Shown here in pieces: positions 26,279 through 35,469 of a DNA stretch of 64,000 bases (positions are counted from its first letter, which is position 1; each line of letters starts with the position of its first letter). Source of the stretch: Paractinoplanes deccanensis (GTDB lineage: Bacteria; Actinomycetota; Actinomycetes; Mycobacteriales; Micromonosporaceae). The position numbers were made by a program, and so were the translations under genes. The stretch is taken from assembly GCF_016862115.1 (NCBI RefSeq), contig NZ_BOMI01000145.1, positions 43,899 to 107,898 of the forward strand, read 5' to 3'. The notes beneath the pieces are model-generated. The model ran no database searches and was not told the origin of the DNA. It saw only the letters and a program-made list of their open reading frames with translations.

Positions 26279-27912
26279 CGGGACTCCAGGGACGAAAGGT
26301 AGGAGAGCCAGCCGCCGTGTGCGGTGATGTCCGGGGCGTTCCCGGTGGCCGCGGCCTCGCAGAGGAAGCCGGTGACGGCCGTGCCGTCGGCGAGCCGCAC
26401 CTGCCCGAGGGTCATGGGTGCGGGCAGCGCGGCGAGGAACGGGCCGAGCGCGGCCGGGGGCAGCTCCCACACCTCGCCCTCGACGGCCGCGCCGCCCTCG
26501 GTGACCCGGACCAGGCCGGGCTTCGGCGGCTGGGTGGGCAGGGCGTGGAGGCGGTAGTCCGGCGCCGTGCGGGCCCGGCCGATCAGGCGGCCGCCGGCCG
26601 AGGTGAGCTGGTGGTTGAGGGGCTGGCCGGTGAGGTGCGCCCCGACCACGAGCAGCCGCAGCCCGCGAGCCGCCGGTGCGGGCGCGGGGCCGCCGGTGAG
26701 CAGCGCGGCCACCCCGGTCGCGACCGCGTCGGCGTACCCCCTGGTGATGATCTGGACCCCGAGCGGGCCGGCCGGGACGGCGACGGCGGCGAGGCCGAAG
26801 AGGTTGCAGAAGTTGGTGTACGTGCCGACGGCCGCGTTGACGCCCACCGGGTCGGCGGCGACCTCGGCGATCGTCGGGTGGATCGGCGCCGTGGGCAGCA
26901 GCAGCGCGTCCGCGTCGCCCCACTCGGCCATCGCCTCGGCACGCAGCCGTTCCAGGCGCTCGGTGTCGGCGACCAGCACGTGCGCGGGAATGTCGCGGGC
27001 GGCGGAGATGATGCCGGCCACGGTCGGGTCGGCGCCGTCCGGGTGCTCGTCGAGGAACGCGCCGACGGCGGCGTACCGCTCGGCCACGAACCCGCCGTTG
27101 TAGAGCAGCTTCGCGGCCTCGAGGAACGGCTCCAGCCGCACGGGGCGCAGCACCGCCCCGGCCGCCTCCAGCGTCTTGGCCGCCCGGCCGAACGCGTCGA
27201 GCCACTCCTCGGACATGCCGGTGAGCTGGTCGCGGGCGGGCACCGCGACGACGGGCCGGGGCGGCGCCGCGAGGGGCGCGTCCACCGGCCACACCGGGTC
27301 GCTCATGATCGTCATCGCGCGCTGGGCCGAGACGAGGTCGCGGGCGAAGACGGTGACGCAGTCGAAGCTGCGGCAGGCGGGGACGACACCCTCGGTGGGT
27401 ACGAGGCCCCGCGTCGGCTTGATCCCGACGATGCCGTGAAAGGCGGCCGGCACCCGTCCCGAGCCCGCGGTGTCGGTGCCCAGCGCCAGGTCGGCGATGC
27501 CCAGCGCCACCACCACCGCCGATCCGGAGCTGGAGCCGCCGGAGACCTTCTCGGGGTCGCGGGCGTGGCGCACCGGGCCGTACGGGCTGCGGGTCCCCAC
27601 CAGCCCGGTGGCGAACTGGTCCAGGTTGGTCTTGCCCAGCACGATCGCGCCCGCGTCGACCAGGCGCTGCACCGCCGGGGCACTGCGGGCCGGGTGATAG
27701 GCGTACCCCGGGTGTCCCGCCGTGGTGGGAAGCCCGGCCACGTCGATGTTGTCCTTGACCGCCAGAAGCAGCCCGGCCAGCGGCAGGTCCTCGTCCAGGG
27801 CCGCCGCCTCGGCCAGCACCTCCTGCTCCGCACGCAGCGTGATCCACGCTTCGGGACGTTCGCCGAGGGCGATGCGGGCGTACGCGTCGCGGACGCGCTC
27901 CCGCGGCGTCAT
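26275..27912 (-). CDS. atzF: Allophanate hydrolase
   Basis: 545 residues, overlapping neighbours by 4 bases at both ends. The amidase-signature triad is complete: Lys in LLAVKDNIDVAG (near 52), cis-Ser in SGGSSSGSA (near 128) and nucleophile Ser in GTDTAGSGRVP (near 150). The C-terminal about 130 residues form the AtzF/DUR1-type extra domain (LLVVGAHLTGQPLNHQL and onward), which distinguishes it from Glu-tRNA amidases. Allophanate hydrolase cleaves allophanate to ammonia and CO2 in the cytosol. It acts after the carboxylase encoded directly upstream. Confidence 0.92.
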   Translation of the reverse strand: MTPRERVRDAYARIALGERPEAWITLRAEQEVLAEAAALDEDLPLAGLLLAVKDNIDVAGLPTTAGHPGYAYHPARSAPAVQRLVDAGAIVLGKTNLDQFATGLVGTRSPYGPVRHARDPEKVSGGSSSGSAVVVALGIADLALGTDTAGSGRVPAAFHGIVGIKPTRGLVPTEGVVPACRSFDCVTVFARDLVSAQRAMTIMSDPVWPVDAPLAAPPRPVVAVPARDQLTGMSEEWLDAFGRAAKTLEAAGAVLRPVRLEPFLEAAKLLYNGGFVAERYAAVGAFLDEHPDGADPTVAGIISAARDIPAHVLVADTERLERLRAEAMAEWGDADALLLPTAPIHPTIAEVAADPVGVNAAVGTYTNFCNLFGLAAVAVPAGPLGVQIITRGYADAVATGVAALLTGGPAPAPAARGLRLLVVGAHLTGQPLNHQLTSAGGRLIGRARTAPDYRLHALPTQPPKPGLVRVTEGGAAVEGEVWELPPAALGPFLAALPAPMTLGQVRLADGTAVTGFLCEAAATGNAPDITAHGGWLSYLSSLESR

Positions 27913-30900
27913 GCGCCCGCCTCCCCCGCGAGAACGAGCAGCGGGCTGCCCGGCGCGACCTGGCTGCCGGGCGTGACCAGGATGTCGGCGACCTCGCCGT
28001 CCCGCGGCGCGGTGATCACGGTTTCGAGCTTCATCGCCTCCAGCGCGAGCAGCGGCTGCCCGGCGGTGACCCGGTCGCCGGGGCGCACGTCGACGCGCCA
28101 GACGCTGGACACGAACGGCGCCTCGACCAGCGCGCCCCCGTCGGGCACCACGACCTCCCCGGCGGCCGGCGGCGCCTCGGGCTCGGGCCGCGGGTCGAAC
28201 TCCCCGGCCGCCGCCCACGCCTCGCGCTCCGCGCCGAAGGCCGCGGCCTGGGTGGCCCGGAAGTCCGCGATGGACTCGGCGTTGGCCGCGAGGAAGTCCT
28301 CGTGGTCGGCGAGGCGGAACGTGCCGTCCTCGATGCGCCACTGGTGCCGGCCGGCGGCGACGTCGGCGCGCAGGTCGAGCAGTTCCTCGGCGCCGACCGG
28401 ATACCACTGGATGCGGTCGAAGTGCCGCAGCAGCCACGGCCGGCGCTGCCAGCGGGACCAGACCTGGACGGTACGGCCGACGAACTGATAGCCGCCGGGA
28501 CCCTCCATGCCGTAGATGCACATGTACGCGCCGCCGATGCCGACCGCGTTCTCCGGGGTCCAGGTGCGTGCCGGGTTGTACTTCGTGGTGACCAGCCGAT
28601 GCCGCGGGTCGAGCGGCGTCGCGACCGGCGCGCCCAGGTAGACGTCGCCGAGCCCGAGGACGAGATAGCTGGCGTCGTAGACGGTCCGGTAGACGTCGCC
28701 GACGCTCGCCAGGCCGTTGATCCGGCGGATGAACTCGATGTTCCACGGGCACCAGGGCGCGTCGTCGCGGACGCCGGCCATGTAGCGGGCGATGGCCTCG
28801 CGGGTGGCCGGGTCGTCCCAGGAGAGCGGCAGGTGCACCACCCGGCTCGGCACCTCGAGGTCGCGGGTGGCGGGCAGCTCGTCCTCGATCTCGCGCACCA
28901 GCCCGAGCAGTGTGCGCACCGGCAGCCGGCCGGGATCGACGTGGATCTGGAGCGACCGGATGCCCGGGGTGAGGTCGACGACGCCCGGCAGGCCCTCGGC
29001 GCGCAGCCGCTCCATCAGGGCGTGCCCGCGCATCCGCAGCCCGAGGTCGAGGGTCATCGGCCCGTACTCGACGAGCAGATTGTCGTCGCCGGAACGCCGG
29101 TAGGTGACGGCCGGCGCGGTGCCGGTGGGCTCGCGGCGGGCGAGGACGCCGTCGTCCCCGGTGACGATCGGCACGACGGCCCCGCCGACGCCGACCCGGA
29201 GATCGGCAGCGGTCTCGTCGGAGACGGGCACGAACCGGACCGTGTCGCCGGGGGCGAGCTGGCCGAGCTTCCAGCGCTCGGCGGTGACGACGGTGGCCGG
29301 GCAGACGAAGCCGCCGAGGCTGGGCCCGTCGGGCCCGAGCAGGATCGGCACGTCACCGGTGAAGTCGACGGCGCCGACCGAGTACGGGGTGTCGTGGATG
29401 TTCGACGGGTGCAGGCCGGCCTCACCGCCGTCGGTGCGCGCCCACTGCGGTTTGGGACCGACGAGCCGGACACCGGTGCGCGCCGAGTTGAAGTGCACCT
29501 GCCACTCGGCGGCATAGAACGCGTCGATGTCCTCGCGGGTGAAGAACTCGGGCGCCGCATGCGGCCCTTCGGTGACCGCGATCCGCCACACATGCCCAAT
29601 CTCGGGCCGCGCTCCCACCGCGGCACCGCCCGGCAGCGCTCCCACCGCGGCACCACCCGGCCCCGCGACCACCGCGGCACCGCCCAGCCCCGCGACCACC
29701 GCGGCACCACCCGGCCCCGCCGGCGCCCCGCCGCTTGGCGCCGCTTCACTCGCCCCCTTCTGCCGGATTTTTCCGGATATAGCGCGAAGAGTGTCGCCGA
29801 CTCGCAGCGCCCGGCCGCCGTGCCCGCCGAACTGGCCGAGCGTGAAGGTAGCGGCGCTGCCCAGGTAGCGCGGCACATCGAGCCCACTGGCGAACAGAAT
29901 GTACGCCCGCAACCCGGCAACGGCCTTGCCCACGTCCAGCACCGCACCCGCCGGCACCTCCACCGGCTCCCACCGGGGCACCGCCACACCGTCCACGGTC
30001 ACCGGCACGTCCGCGCCCGTCACGCACACCGTGGTCGCCGCCGAGAAGCGCAGCGCCGGCCCGTCCACCGTGCACTCCAGCCCGGGCGCGCCCTCCGGGT
30101 TGCCGAGCGCCCGATTGCCCAGGCGGAACGAGAGGTCGTCCATCGGCCCGGACGGCGGCACACCGACCTCCCACAGCCCCGTGCGCCCCGGCCAGTCCTG
30201 CACCGTGGTCAGCGTGCCCGGCCGTTCGACCACGATGCGCGGCTCCTCGTCGTGCGCGCCGGCCAGCGTCGCGGTCGAGTGCCGCGCGGCCAGCACGGCC
30301 GGGTCGGCGGCCGCCGCGCGCAGCAGCCCGAGGTTCGTCTCGATGCCGTCCACCCGGGTCTCGCCGAGCGCCCTCCGCAGGGCGGCGAAGGCCTCGTCCC
30401 GGGTCGCGCCGGTGACGATCACCTTGGCCAGCATCGGGTCGTAGGCGGTCGTCACCTCGGTCCCGGCCTCGACCCAGCCGTCGACCCGCGCCTCGGAGGG
30501 CAAGCTCACCGCGGTGAGCAGGCCCGCGCTGGGCCGGTGCCCCTGGGTGGGGTCCTCGGCGTACACCCTGGCCTCGACCGCGGCCCCGGCCGCCCGCCGC
30601 GTCCGCAGGAAGCCGGTGTCGCCCTGGGCCAGGCGCAGCATCCACTCGACCAGGTCGACGCCGAAGATCGCCTCGGTGACCGGGTGCTCGACCTGGAGCC
30701 GGGCGTTCACCTCCAGGAACGACGCCTGCTCGCGTTCGGCGTCGTAGACGAACTCGACGGTGCCGGCGGACCGGTAGTTCACCGACGCGCAGAGCGCCGC
30801 CGCCGACTCGTGCAACTGCTCGCGCACGGCGGCGGGCAGGCCCGGCGCGGGCGCCTCCTCGATGACCTTCTGGTTACGGCGTTGCAGGCTGCAGTCCCGG

Positions 30901-31574
30901 TCGCCCAGCACGGCCACTTCGCCGCGCCCGTCGCCGAAGACCTGCACCTCGACGTGGCGCGCGCGCTGCACGTACCGCTCCAGGAAGACCCCGCCGCTGC
31001 CGAAGCTGGCCACCGCCATGCGCTCGACCCGGCCGTACGCGTCAGTCAGCTCCTCGGGCGTGAAGACGGCCTGCATGCCGATGCCGCCGCCCCCGCCGGT
31101 GGCCTTGACCATCACCGGGTAGCCGATCTCGGCGGCGGCGGAGAGCGCCTCGTCGAGCCCGGAGAGCAGCCCGGTGCCCTCGATCATCGGCACTCCGGCG
31201 GCGCGGGCCAGGTCGCGGGCGGTGTGCTTGGCGCCGAACGCGGTGAGCTGCGCCGGCGTGGGACCGACGAAGGTGAGCCCGGCCCGCTCGACGGCGGTCG
31301 CGAACGCGGCGTCCTCGGAGAGGAACCCGTAGCCGGGGTGCACGGCACCCGCCCCGGTGGAGAGCGCGGCCTCGAGCACCCGGTCGACGACGAGGTAGCT
31401 GTCGCGGGCGGGGGCCGGACCCAGGCGTACGGCCAGATCGGCCATCCGCACGTGCGGCGCGGCACGGTCCGGGTCGGAGAAGACCGCGACGGTCTTGAGG
31501 CCGATCCGGGCGGCCGTGCGGATGATCCGGCAGGCGATCTCGCCGCGGTTGGCGACCAGAAGAGTGTCGAACAT
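27909..31574 (-). CDS. Biotin-dependent urea/guanidine carboxylase
   Basis: 1221 residues from ATG 31574. Order: biotin-carboxylase domain with LLVANRGEIACRI and the ATP-grasp loop MVKATGGGGGIGMQ (near 155); KipA/KipI-type carboxyltransferase domains (about 450-1090); C-terminal biotinyl domain with biotin-accepting Lys in LEAMKLE (near 1182). It carboxylates urea to allophanate, or guanidine to carboxyguanidine. The two DUF1989 neighbours favour guanidine, since related pairs were shown to be carboxyguanidine deiminase. An unusual Gly/Ala/Val 9-residue repeat interrupts the carboxyltransferase region (see 29612-29719). Confidence 0.92.
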   Translation of the reverse strand: MFDTLLVANRGEIACRIIRTAARIGLKTVAVFSDPDRAAPHVRMADLAVRLGPAPARDSYLVVDRVLEAALSTGAGAVHPGYGFLSEDAAFATAVERAGLTFVGPTPAQLTAFGAKHTARDLARAAGVPMIEGTGLLSGLDEALSAAAEIGYPVMVKATGGGGGIGMQAVFTPEELTDAYGRVERMAVASFGSGGVFLERYVQRARHVEVQVFGDGRGEVAVLGDRDCSLQRRNQKVIEEAPAPGLPAAVREQLHESAAALCASVNYRSAGTVEFVYDAEREQASFLEVNARLQVEHPVTEAIFGVDLVEWMLRLAQGDTGFLRTRRAAGAAVEARVYAEDPTQGHRPSAGLLTAVSLPSEARVDGWVEAGTEVTTAYDPMLAKVIVTGATRDEAFAALRRALGETRVDGIETNLGLLRAAAADPAVLAARHSTATLAGAHDEEPRIVVERPGTLTTVQDWPGRTGLWEVGVPPSGPMDDLSFRLGNRALGNPEGAPGLECTVDGPALRFSAATTVCVTGADVPVTVDGVAVPRWEPVEVPAGAVLDVGKAVAGLRAYILFASGLDVPRYLGSAATFTLGQFGGHGGRALRVGDTLRAISGKIRQKGASEAAPSGGAPAGPGGAAVVAGLGGAAVVAGPGGAAVGALPGGAAVGARPEIGHVWRIAVTEGPHAAPEFFTREDIDAFYAAEWQVHFNSARTGVRLVGPKPQWARTDGGEAGLHPSNIHDTPYSVGAVDFTGDVPILLGPDGPSLGGFVCPATVVTAERWKLGQLAPGDTVRFVPVSDETAADLRVGVGGAVVPIVTGDDGVLARREPTGTAPAVTYRRSGDDNLLVEYGPMTLDLGLRMRGHALMERLRAEGLPGVVDLTPGIRSLQIHVDPGRLPVRTLLGLVREIEDELPATRDLEVPSRVVHLPLSWDDPATREAIARYMAGVRDDAPWCPWNIEFIRRINGLASVGDVYRTVYDASYLVLGLGDVYLGAPVATPLDPRHRLVTTKYNPARTWTPENAVGIGGAYMCIYGMEGPGGYQFVGRTVQVWSRWQRRPWLLRHFDRIQWYPVGAEELLDLRADVAAGRHQWRIEDGTFRLADHEDFLAANAESIADFRATQAAAFGAEREAWAAAGEFDPRPEPEAPPAAGEVVVPDGGALVEAPFVSSVWRVDVRPGDRVTAGQPLLALEAMKLETVITAPRDGEVADILVTPGSQVAPGSPLLVLAGEAGA
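29612..29719 (-). repeat. Four 27-base repeats within the carboxylase gene
   Basis: Four in-frame 27-base units encode 9-residue repeats of the type PGGAAVVAG. They form a flexible-looking insert near residue 620-655 of the carboxylase, between conserved blocks, and probably arose by slippage. Copy number may vary between strains. Confidence 0.85.
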
Positions 31575-31577
31575 GCC

Positions 31578-32183
31578 CTACTCCCCGGTGATGATCATGC
31601 GGACGGGGGTCGGGTCGAAGCCGTTGCACGGGTTGTTGATCTGCGGGCAGTTCGAGACGAGGACGAGCACGTCCATCTCGGCGCGCAGCGTCACCCGCAG
31701 GCCGGGCGCGGAGATGCCGTCGACGATGCCGAGGCTGCCGTCCGGGTCGACCGGCACGTTCATGTACCAGTTGATGTTGCTGACCAGGTCGCGTTTGCCG
31801 AGCCCCCACTTCGAGCCCTCGATCAGGAAGTTCTCGACGCAGGCGTGCTGGTGCTTGGTGTGGTGGCCGTACCGAAGCGTGTTGGACTCCCGGCTGCACG
31901 CGCCGCCGACGGTGTCGTGCCGGCCGACCTCGTCCGCCACGACGGTCATCAGCGGCCGCCCCTCCGACGAGCGCAGCACGCTGCCGGTGGTGAGGAAGAT
32001 GCCGCCCTGCGCGGCGACCGTGTCCGGCGCCGAATAGCGCTCGGCCGTGTCCTCGGCGTTGTAGATCAGGCAGTCCACGGCCTGGTTGCCGTGCAGGTCG
32101 ACGATGGCGAGCTCCTGCCCGCGGCGCACGATCGCGGACCACGGCGCGCGCGCCGCGACGGTCTGGTCCAGGACGGTGGTCAC
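31578..32183 (-). CDS. DUF1989 urea carboxylase-associated protein 1 (deiminase subunit)
   Basis: 201 residues; GTG 32183 overlaps the upstream stop (GTGA) and the carboxylase starts 3 bases after its stop. DUF1989 features include ELAIVDLHGNQAVDCLIYNA, the Cys/His-rich GGACSRESNTLRYG with HHTKHQHAC, and SNINWYMNVPV. Related paired DUF1989 proteins form carboxyguanidine deiminase, converting carboxyguanidine to allophanate. Which subunit this corresponds to is not decided here. Cytoplasmic. Confidence 0.88.
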   Translation of the reverse strand: MTTVLDQTVAARAPWSAIVRRGQELAIVDLHGNQAVDCLIYNAEDTAERYSAPDTVAAQGGIFLTTGSVLRSSEGRPLMTVVADEVGRHDTVGGACSRESNTLRYGHHTKHQHACVENFLIEGSKWGLGKRDLVSNINWYMNVPVDPDGSLGIVDGISAPGLRVTLRAEMDVLVLVSNCPQINNPCNGFDPTPVRMIITGE

Positions 32184-32986
32184 GCGATCCCCCGGGCGGT
32201 GAGGTAGTCGGCGGTGTTCAGGAAGGCCCGCTCGCCTTCCGGCGACCGCGTCCACAGGGCGTCGGTGGGCGCGGTCGGCCGTCCCCGCCAGGCCCTTATC
32301 CGTACGGGTGAGCAGGTGTACGCCTCGCGCGGGTCCAGCGGGTGCGGCACGTTGGCGAGCAGCACGATCAGCGGCATCTCGGCCCGCAGCTCGACGATCG
32401 CACCGGCGCCGGCCGACCCGAGCCAGGTGAAGGTGCCGTCGTCGCCGACGCGCACGCCCTGGAAGAACGAGATGCTCGGCGGCAGATCGCGCCGGGTGAG
32501 CCCGTGCTTGGCGGCGGCCAGGGTGAGCAGTTCCCGGCCGGCGGGCGACGGCCCGTGCGGTGCTCCGTCCCCGTACCGCTCGGTGTTGCTCCGCAGCGTT
32601 GTGGTGCCGCAAAAAGTGTCGGAGCGGTCCGGCGCGCCCGCGGTCACCGAGGCGAGCACCCGGCCCTGGTCGGAGAGAAGCAGGTGCCCCTCACCCACGT
32701 ACGCCTGCCAGAGCACCTTGACGGTGTCGGCGACGTTGAAGCGCTCCCACGGCTCGTCGGCGTTGAAGGCCAGCACCGAGACGCAGGCGTCGCCGTACAG
32801 GTCGGTCAGGCGCAGCGTGGTGCCGCGGGCCAGGCGCTTGCTCGCGCAGCCGCCGCCGGGAATCGTCTCGGCCCAGGTCAGACCCTCACCGGCCGGTACG
32901 GTCGGCATGCACTCGACGACGGTGCCGCCCTGGGCTCGGGCGTGCTCGCGGGCGCCCGCCGTGGTGGCGGTGGTGGCCGTGCTCAT
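32180..32986 (-). CDS. DUF1989 urea carboxylase-associated protein 2 (deiminase subunit)
   Basis: 268 residues; ATG 32986 overlaps the permease stop (ATGA). The same fold as the next gene is seen: TLRLTDLYGDACVSVLAFNA, DTFCGTTTLRSNTERYG and PPSISFFQGVRV, ending EAYTCSPVRI. Conserved Cys residues suggest a metal or substrate site. It is expected to pair with the 31578 product as carboxyguanidine deiminase. The N-terminal Ala/Thr-rich 20 residues are probably unstructured. Confidence 0.88.
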   Translation of the reverse strand: MSTATTATTAGAREHARAQGGTVVECMPTVPAGEGLTWAETIPGGGCASKRLARGTTLRLTDLYGDACVSVLAFNADEPWERFNVADTVKVLWQAYVGEGHLLLSDQGRVLASVTAGAPDRSDTFCGTTTLRSNTERYGDGAPHGPSPAGRELLTLAAAKHGLTRRDLPPSISFFQGVRVGDDGTFTWLGSAGAGAIVELRAEMPLIVLLANVPHPLDPREAYTCSPVRIRAWRGRPTAPTDALWTRSPEGERAFLNTADYLTARGIA

Positions 32987-34560
32987 GCGGCGTCTCCTTC
33001 GAGGGCGACGGCGGCGGTCAGCGGCAGGCTCAGGTGCAGCGAGCGGGCCCGGGTGCGGTAGCGCAGGAACGCCAGGCCGCCGACGATCAGCGCGCCACCG
33101 ACGAACAGCAGCGAGAAGTAGTGCAGGTACCAGTGCGTGCCGGCCGGGTCGTAGACCTCCGGCCGCGGCCAGCCTAGGTTGAGGATCATGCCGAGGCCGT
33201 AGAGCACCGCCAGGGCGTTGACGACGATGCCGAACCGGCCGAGCGAGAAGAGCCGGCCGCCGCGCTCGGTGCTGAGGCCCTGCTCGGCGCTCGGCCAGCC
33301 CCGCAGCCGGCGGACCATGAGCGGCACCGTGACCAGGGCGTAGGCGATGTAGAGCAGGACGATGCAGACGCTGGTGATGGCGGTGAACAGCGCGGCCTGG
33401 CCGATGTTGACCAGCAGCACCGCGATCGCGCCGGCACCGACCACGATGGCCGGCACCACCGGGGTGCCGGTGCGCGCGGGCACCTTGGCGAGCGCGGCGG
33501 AGAACGGCAGGACCCCGTCGCGGGCCATCGAGAAGACCATGCGGCTGCCTGCGGTCTGGATGGCCAGCGTGCAGACCGCGATGGCGATCGCCACGTCGAT
33601 CAGCAGGATCCGGCCGCCGGTCTCGCCGAGGCGGCTGGTCAGCACGTACGGCAGGCCCTCGGTGGCCAGCCGGCCGTCGGTGAGGCTCGGCGCCGCCATG
33701 AGGGCGACCAGCAGCATCAGCCCGCCGCCGACGCCGGCCGCGGCGAGCGCCCGCAGGATCGTCCGGGGCGCGGTGTGCCGCGGGTCGCGAGTCTCCTCGC
33801 TCAGCTCGCCGGCGCTGTCGAAGCCGACCACCACGTACGCCGCCATCAGCGCCGAGACCAGGAACGGCCCGACGTAGGAGAGCCCGGAGCCGGTGCCGCC
33901 GGTGTCGAAGACGACGCCCGGCCCGCGCTCGGCGTGGAACAGCAGGAGCACGATCACGGCGACCACCCCGATGATCTCCAGGGTGACGCCGGTGCTGTTG
34001 ACGATCGCCATCAGCCGTACGCCGATGACGTTGACCACGGTGGTCAGCGCGATCAGGATCGAGCCGAGGATGACGGCGTTGGTGGCGCCGTCGGTCGAGG
34101 TGAGCGACGGGTCGTCGCCGACGAGCTGGAAGCCCGACCAGATCGACGGCAGCACCACCTGCAAGGCGATCGCGGCGGCCGCGACGGTGGCGATCTGCGC
34201 GATGATCATGATCCAGCCGGCGAACCAGCCGACCGTGGCGCCGGCGAGCCGGCGCGACCACTGGTAGATGCAGCCGGAGAGCGGGTAGCGGGCGGCCAGC
34301 TCGGCGAAGTTGAGCGCCACCATGAACTGGCCGGCGAAGACCAGCGGCCAGGTCCAGAAGAACGCCGGGCCGCCGAACGAGAAGCCGAAGGCGAAGAGCT
34401 GGAAGACCGTGGTGAGGATCGAGACGAACGAGAACCCGGCGGCGAACGACGCGTAGCTGCCGATGCCGCGGCGCAGCTCGGGCTCGTACCCGAAACCACG
34501 CAGGTCGGCGGCATCGGCTCTCTCGCCGGCGGGCGGCGGCAGGGTGGGGGTAGTGGACAA
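32983..34560 (-). CDS. APC-family permease of the carboxylase operon
   Basis: 525 residues from TTG 34560; GAGGAGG six bases upstream supports it. Twelve TM helices are expected. APC features include the first helix with SYASFAAGFSFVSILTTVF, the loop ELAARYPLSGCIYQWSRR, and VVGFDSAGELSEETRDPRH, typical of the amino-acid/choline/GABA group. Position at the head of the operon makes guanidine, urea or a precursor the likely substrate. Transcription would start in the 140-base gap that holds a palindrome. Confidence 0.85.
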   Translation of the reverse strand: MSTTPTLPPPAGERADAADLRGFGYEPELRRGIGSYASFAAGFSFVSILTTVFQLFAFGFSFGGPAFFWTWPLVFAGQFMVALNFAELAARYPLSGCIYQWSRRLAGATVGWFAGWIMIIAQIATVAAAAIALQVVLPSIWSGFQLVGDDPSLTSTDGATNAVILGSILIALTTVVNVIGVRLMAIVNSTGVTLEIIGVVAVIVLLLFHAERGPGVVFDTGGTGSGLSYVGPFLVSALMAAYVVVGFDSAGELSEETRDPRHTAPRTILRALAAAGVGGGLMLLVALMAAPSLTDGRLATEGLPYVLTSRLGETGGRILLIDVAIAIAVCTLAIQTAGSRMVFSMARDGVLPFSAALAKVPARTGTPVVPAIVVGAGAIAVLLVNIGQAALFTAITSVCIVLLYIAYALVTVPLMVRRLRGWPSAEQGLSTERGGRLFSLGRFGIVVNALAVLYGLGMILNLGWPRPEVYDPAGTHWYLHYFSLLFVGGALIVGGLAFLRYRTRARSLHLSLPLTAAVALEGDAA

Positions 34561-34585
34561 GACCGCCTCCTCGAAGCACCGGAAT

Positions 34586-34603
34586 ACCTGTCAGTTGACA
34601 GGT
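34586..34603. promoter_or_regulatory. Palindromic operator of the carboxylase operon
   Basis: ACCTGTCAGTTGACAGGT has perfect 8-base arms (34586-34593 and 34596-34603) around a 2-base centre. It lies 26 bases upstream of the permease start, between that operon and the divergent TetR gene, where a TetR dimer site is expected. The sequence is AT-richer than its surroundings. Confidence 0.75.
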
Positions 34604-34658
34604 TGCGCGAGGACGCATCGACGACGGTTTCTGCGTGGTAAACGTTGGGTTGCCTGAT

Positions 34659-34674
34659 GTAACGGCAGCGTTAC
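34659..34674. promoter_or_regulatory. Second inverted repeat in the TetR/permease gap
   Basis: GTAACG and CGTTAC are separated by 4 bases, 25 bases upstream of the TetR GTG start. It could be a second regulator site or part of the tetR promoter. It differs from the 34586 palindrome, so the same protein need not bind both. Confidence 0.4.
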
Positions 34675-34699
34675 CGCGGCCACGTGCGACGATGCAGGC

Positions 34700-35317
34700 G
34701 TGAGTTCCACACCCCCGGCCCCCACCGCCGGCCGGCCCCGATCGGGCGGCACCCGGCGCCTCCCCGCCGCCACCGCCCGCGAGGAGATCCTCGACGCGGC
34801 CGCCGAGCTCTTCGCCCAGCGCGGCTACGCCGCCACCTCCACCCGCTTGATCGCCGAGGCGGTCGGCATCCGGCAGGCGTCGCTCTACTACCACTTCGCC
34901 AACAAGGAGCAGATCCTCGCCGAACTGCTGGAGGCCACCGTCCGGCCGTCCCTCACGTACGCCGAGGAGCTGTCCACTCAGGACCTCGACCCGGCGGCCG
35001 CCCTTCAGGAGCTGGTCCGCTACGACGTCGGCGTCCTGCTCGGCGCCCGCTGGAACATCGGCATCCTCTACGCCCTGCCCGAGATCGCCACCGAGCCGTT
35101 CACCCGCTTCCGCCAGGAACGCGAACAGCTACGCCACGCCTACCGCCACCTCGCGGCCGCGGCCTCCCCCGGCGCCGCCAACCCGGACCTCACCGGCGAC
35201 CTGGTCTTCGGCCTGGTCGAGAGCGTCATCGGCATGCGCCGCGACCTCACCACCCTGCCCCCGGCAGACGAGCTGAGCGCCACAGTGGCGGCCGCCGCCC
35301 TACGCCTCGCCGGCTGA
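34700..35317 (+). CDS. TetR-family regulator
   Basis: 205 residues from GTG 34700. The N-terminal HTH is canonical: AREEILDAAAELFAQRGYAATSTRLIAEAVGIRQASLYYHFANKE, given here only as landmarks EEILDAAAELFAQRGY and QASLYYHFANKEQIL. The C-terminal ligand-binding domain is helical and unassigned. Its divergent position and the palindrome at 34586 make it the probable local repressor of the guanidine/urea operon, released by a nitrogenous ligand. The stop lies inside the first unit of a 69-base tandem duplication. Confidence 0.87.
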   Translation: MSSTPPAPTAGRPRSGGTRRLPAATAREEILDAAAELFAQRGYAATSTRLIAEAVGIRQASLYYHFANKEQILAELLEATVRPSLTYAEELSTQDLDPAAALQELVRYDVGVLLGARWNIGILYALPEIATEPFTRFRQEREQLRHAYRHLAAAASPGAANPDLTGDLVFGLVESVIGMRRDLTTLPPADELSATVAAAALRLAG

Positions 35318-35448
35318 GACGCCTCCTCGAATCGGCGGTGGCCGCACCCTCGCGGCTACCGCCCCTCCCTCCGCCCGGCCGGTTGAGACGCCTTCTCGAA
35401 TCGGCGGCGGCCGCACCCTCGCGGCCACCTCCCCTCCCGCCGCCTCGC
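35311..35448. repeat. Tandem 69-base duplication after tetR
   Basis: Two adjacent 69-base units (35311-35379 and 35380-35448) share the core TGAGACGCC(T)TCTCGAATCGGCGG and differ at several positions. The first contains the tetR stop codon. No gene is seen in the second copy. This is probably replication slippage. Confidence 0.85.
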
Positions 35449-35469
35449 CGGCAGGGGCGACAGGGGCGC

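Noticed and set aside
28302..32207. 1301-codon rightward frame over the carboxylase
   Set aside because: Composition is that of an antisense shadow; the leftward carboxylase is conserved along its full length.
34561..34699. Guanidine riboswitch ahead of the carboxylase operon
   Set aside because: No conserved riboswitch core was recognised; the gap instead holds inverted repeats suited to protein binding.
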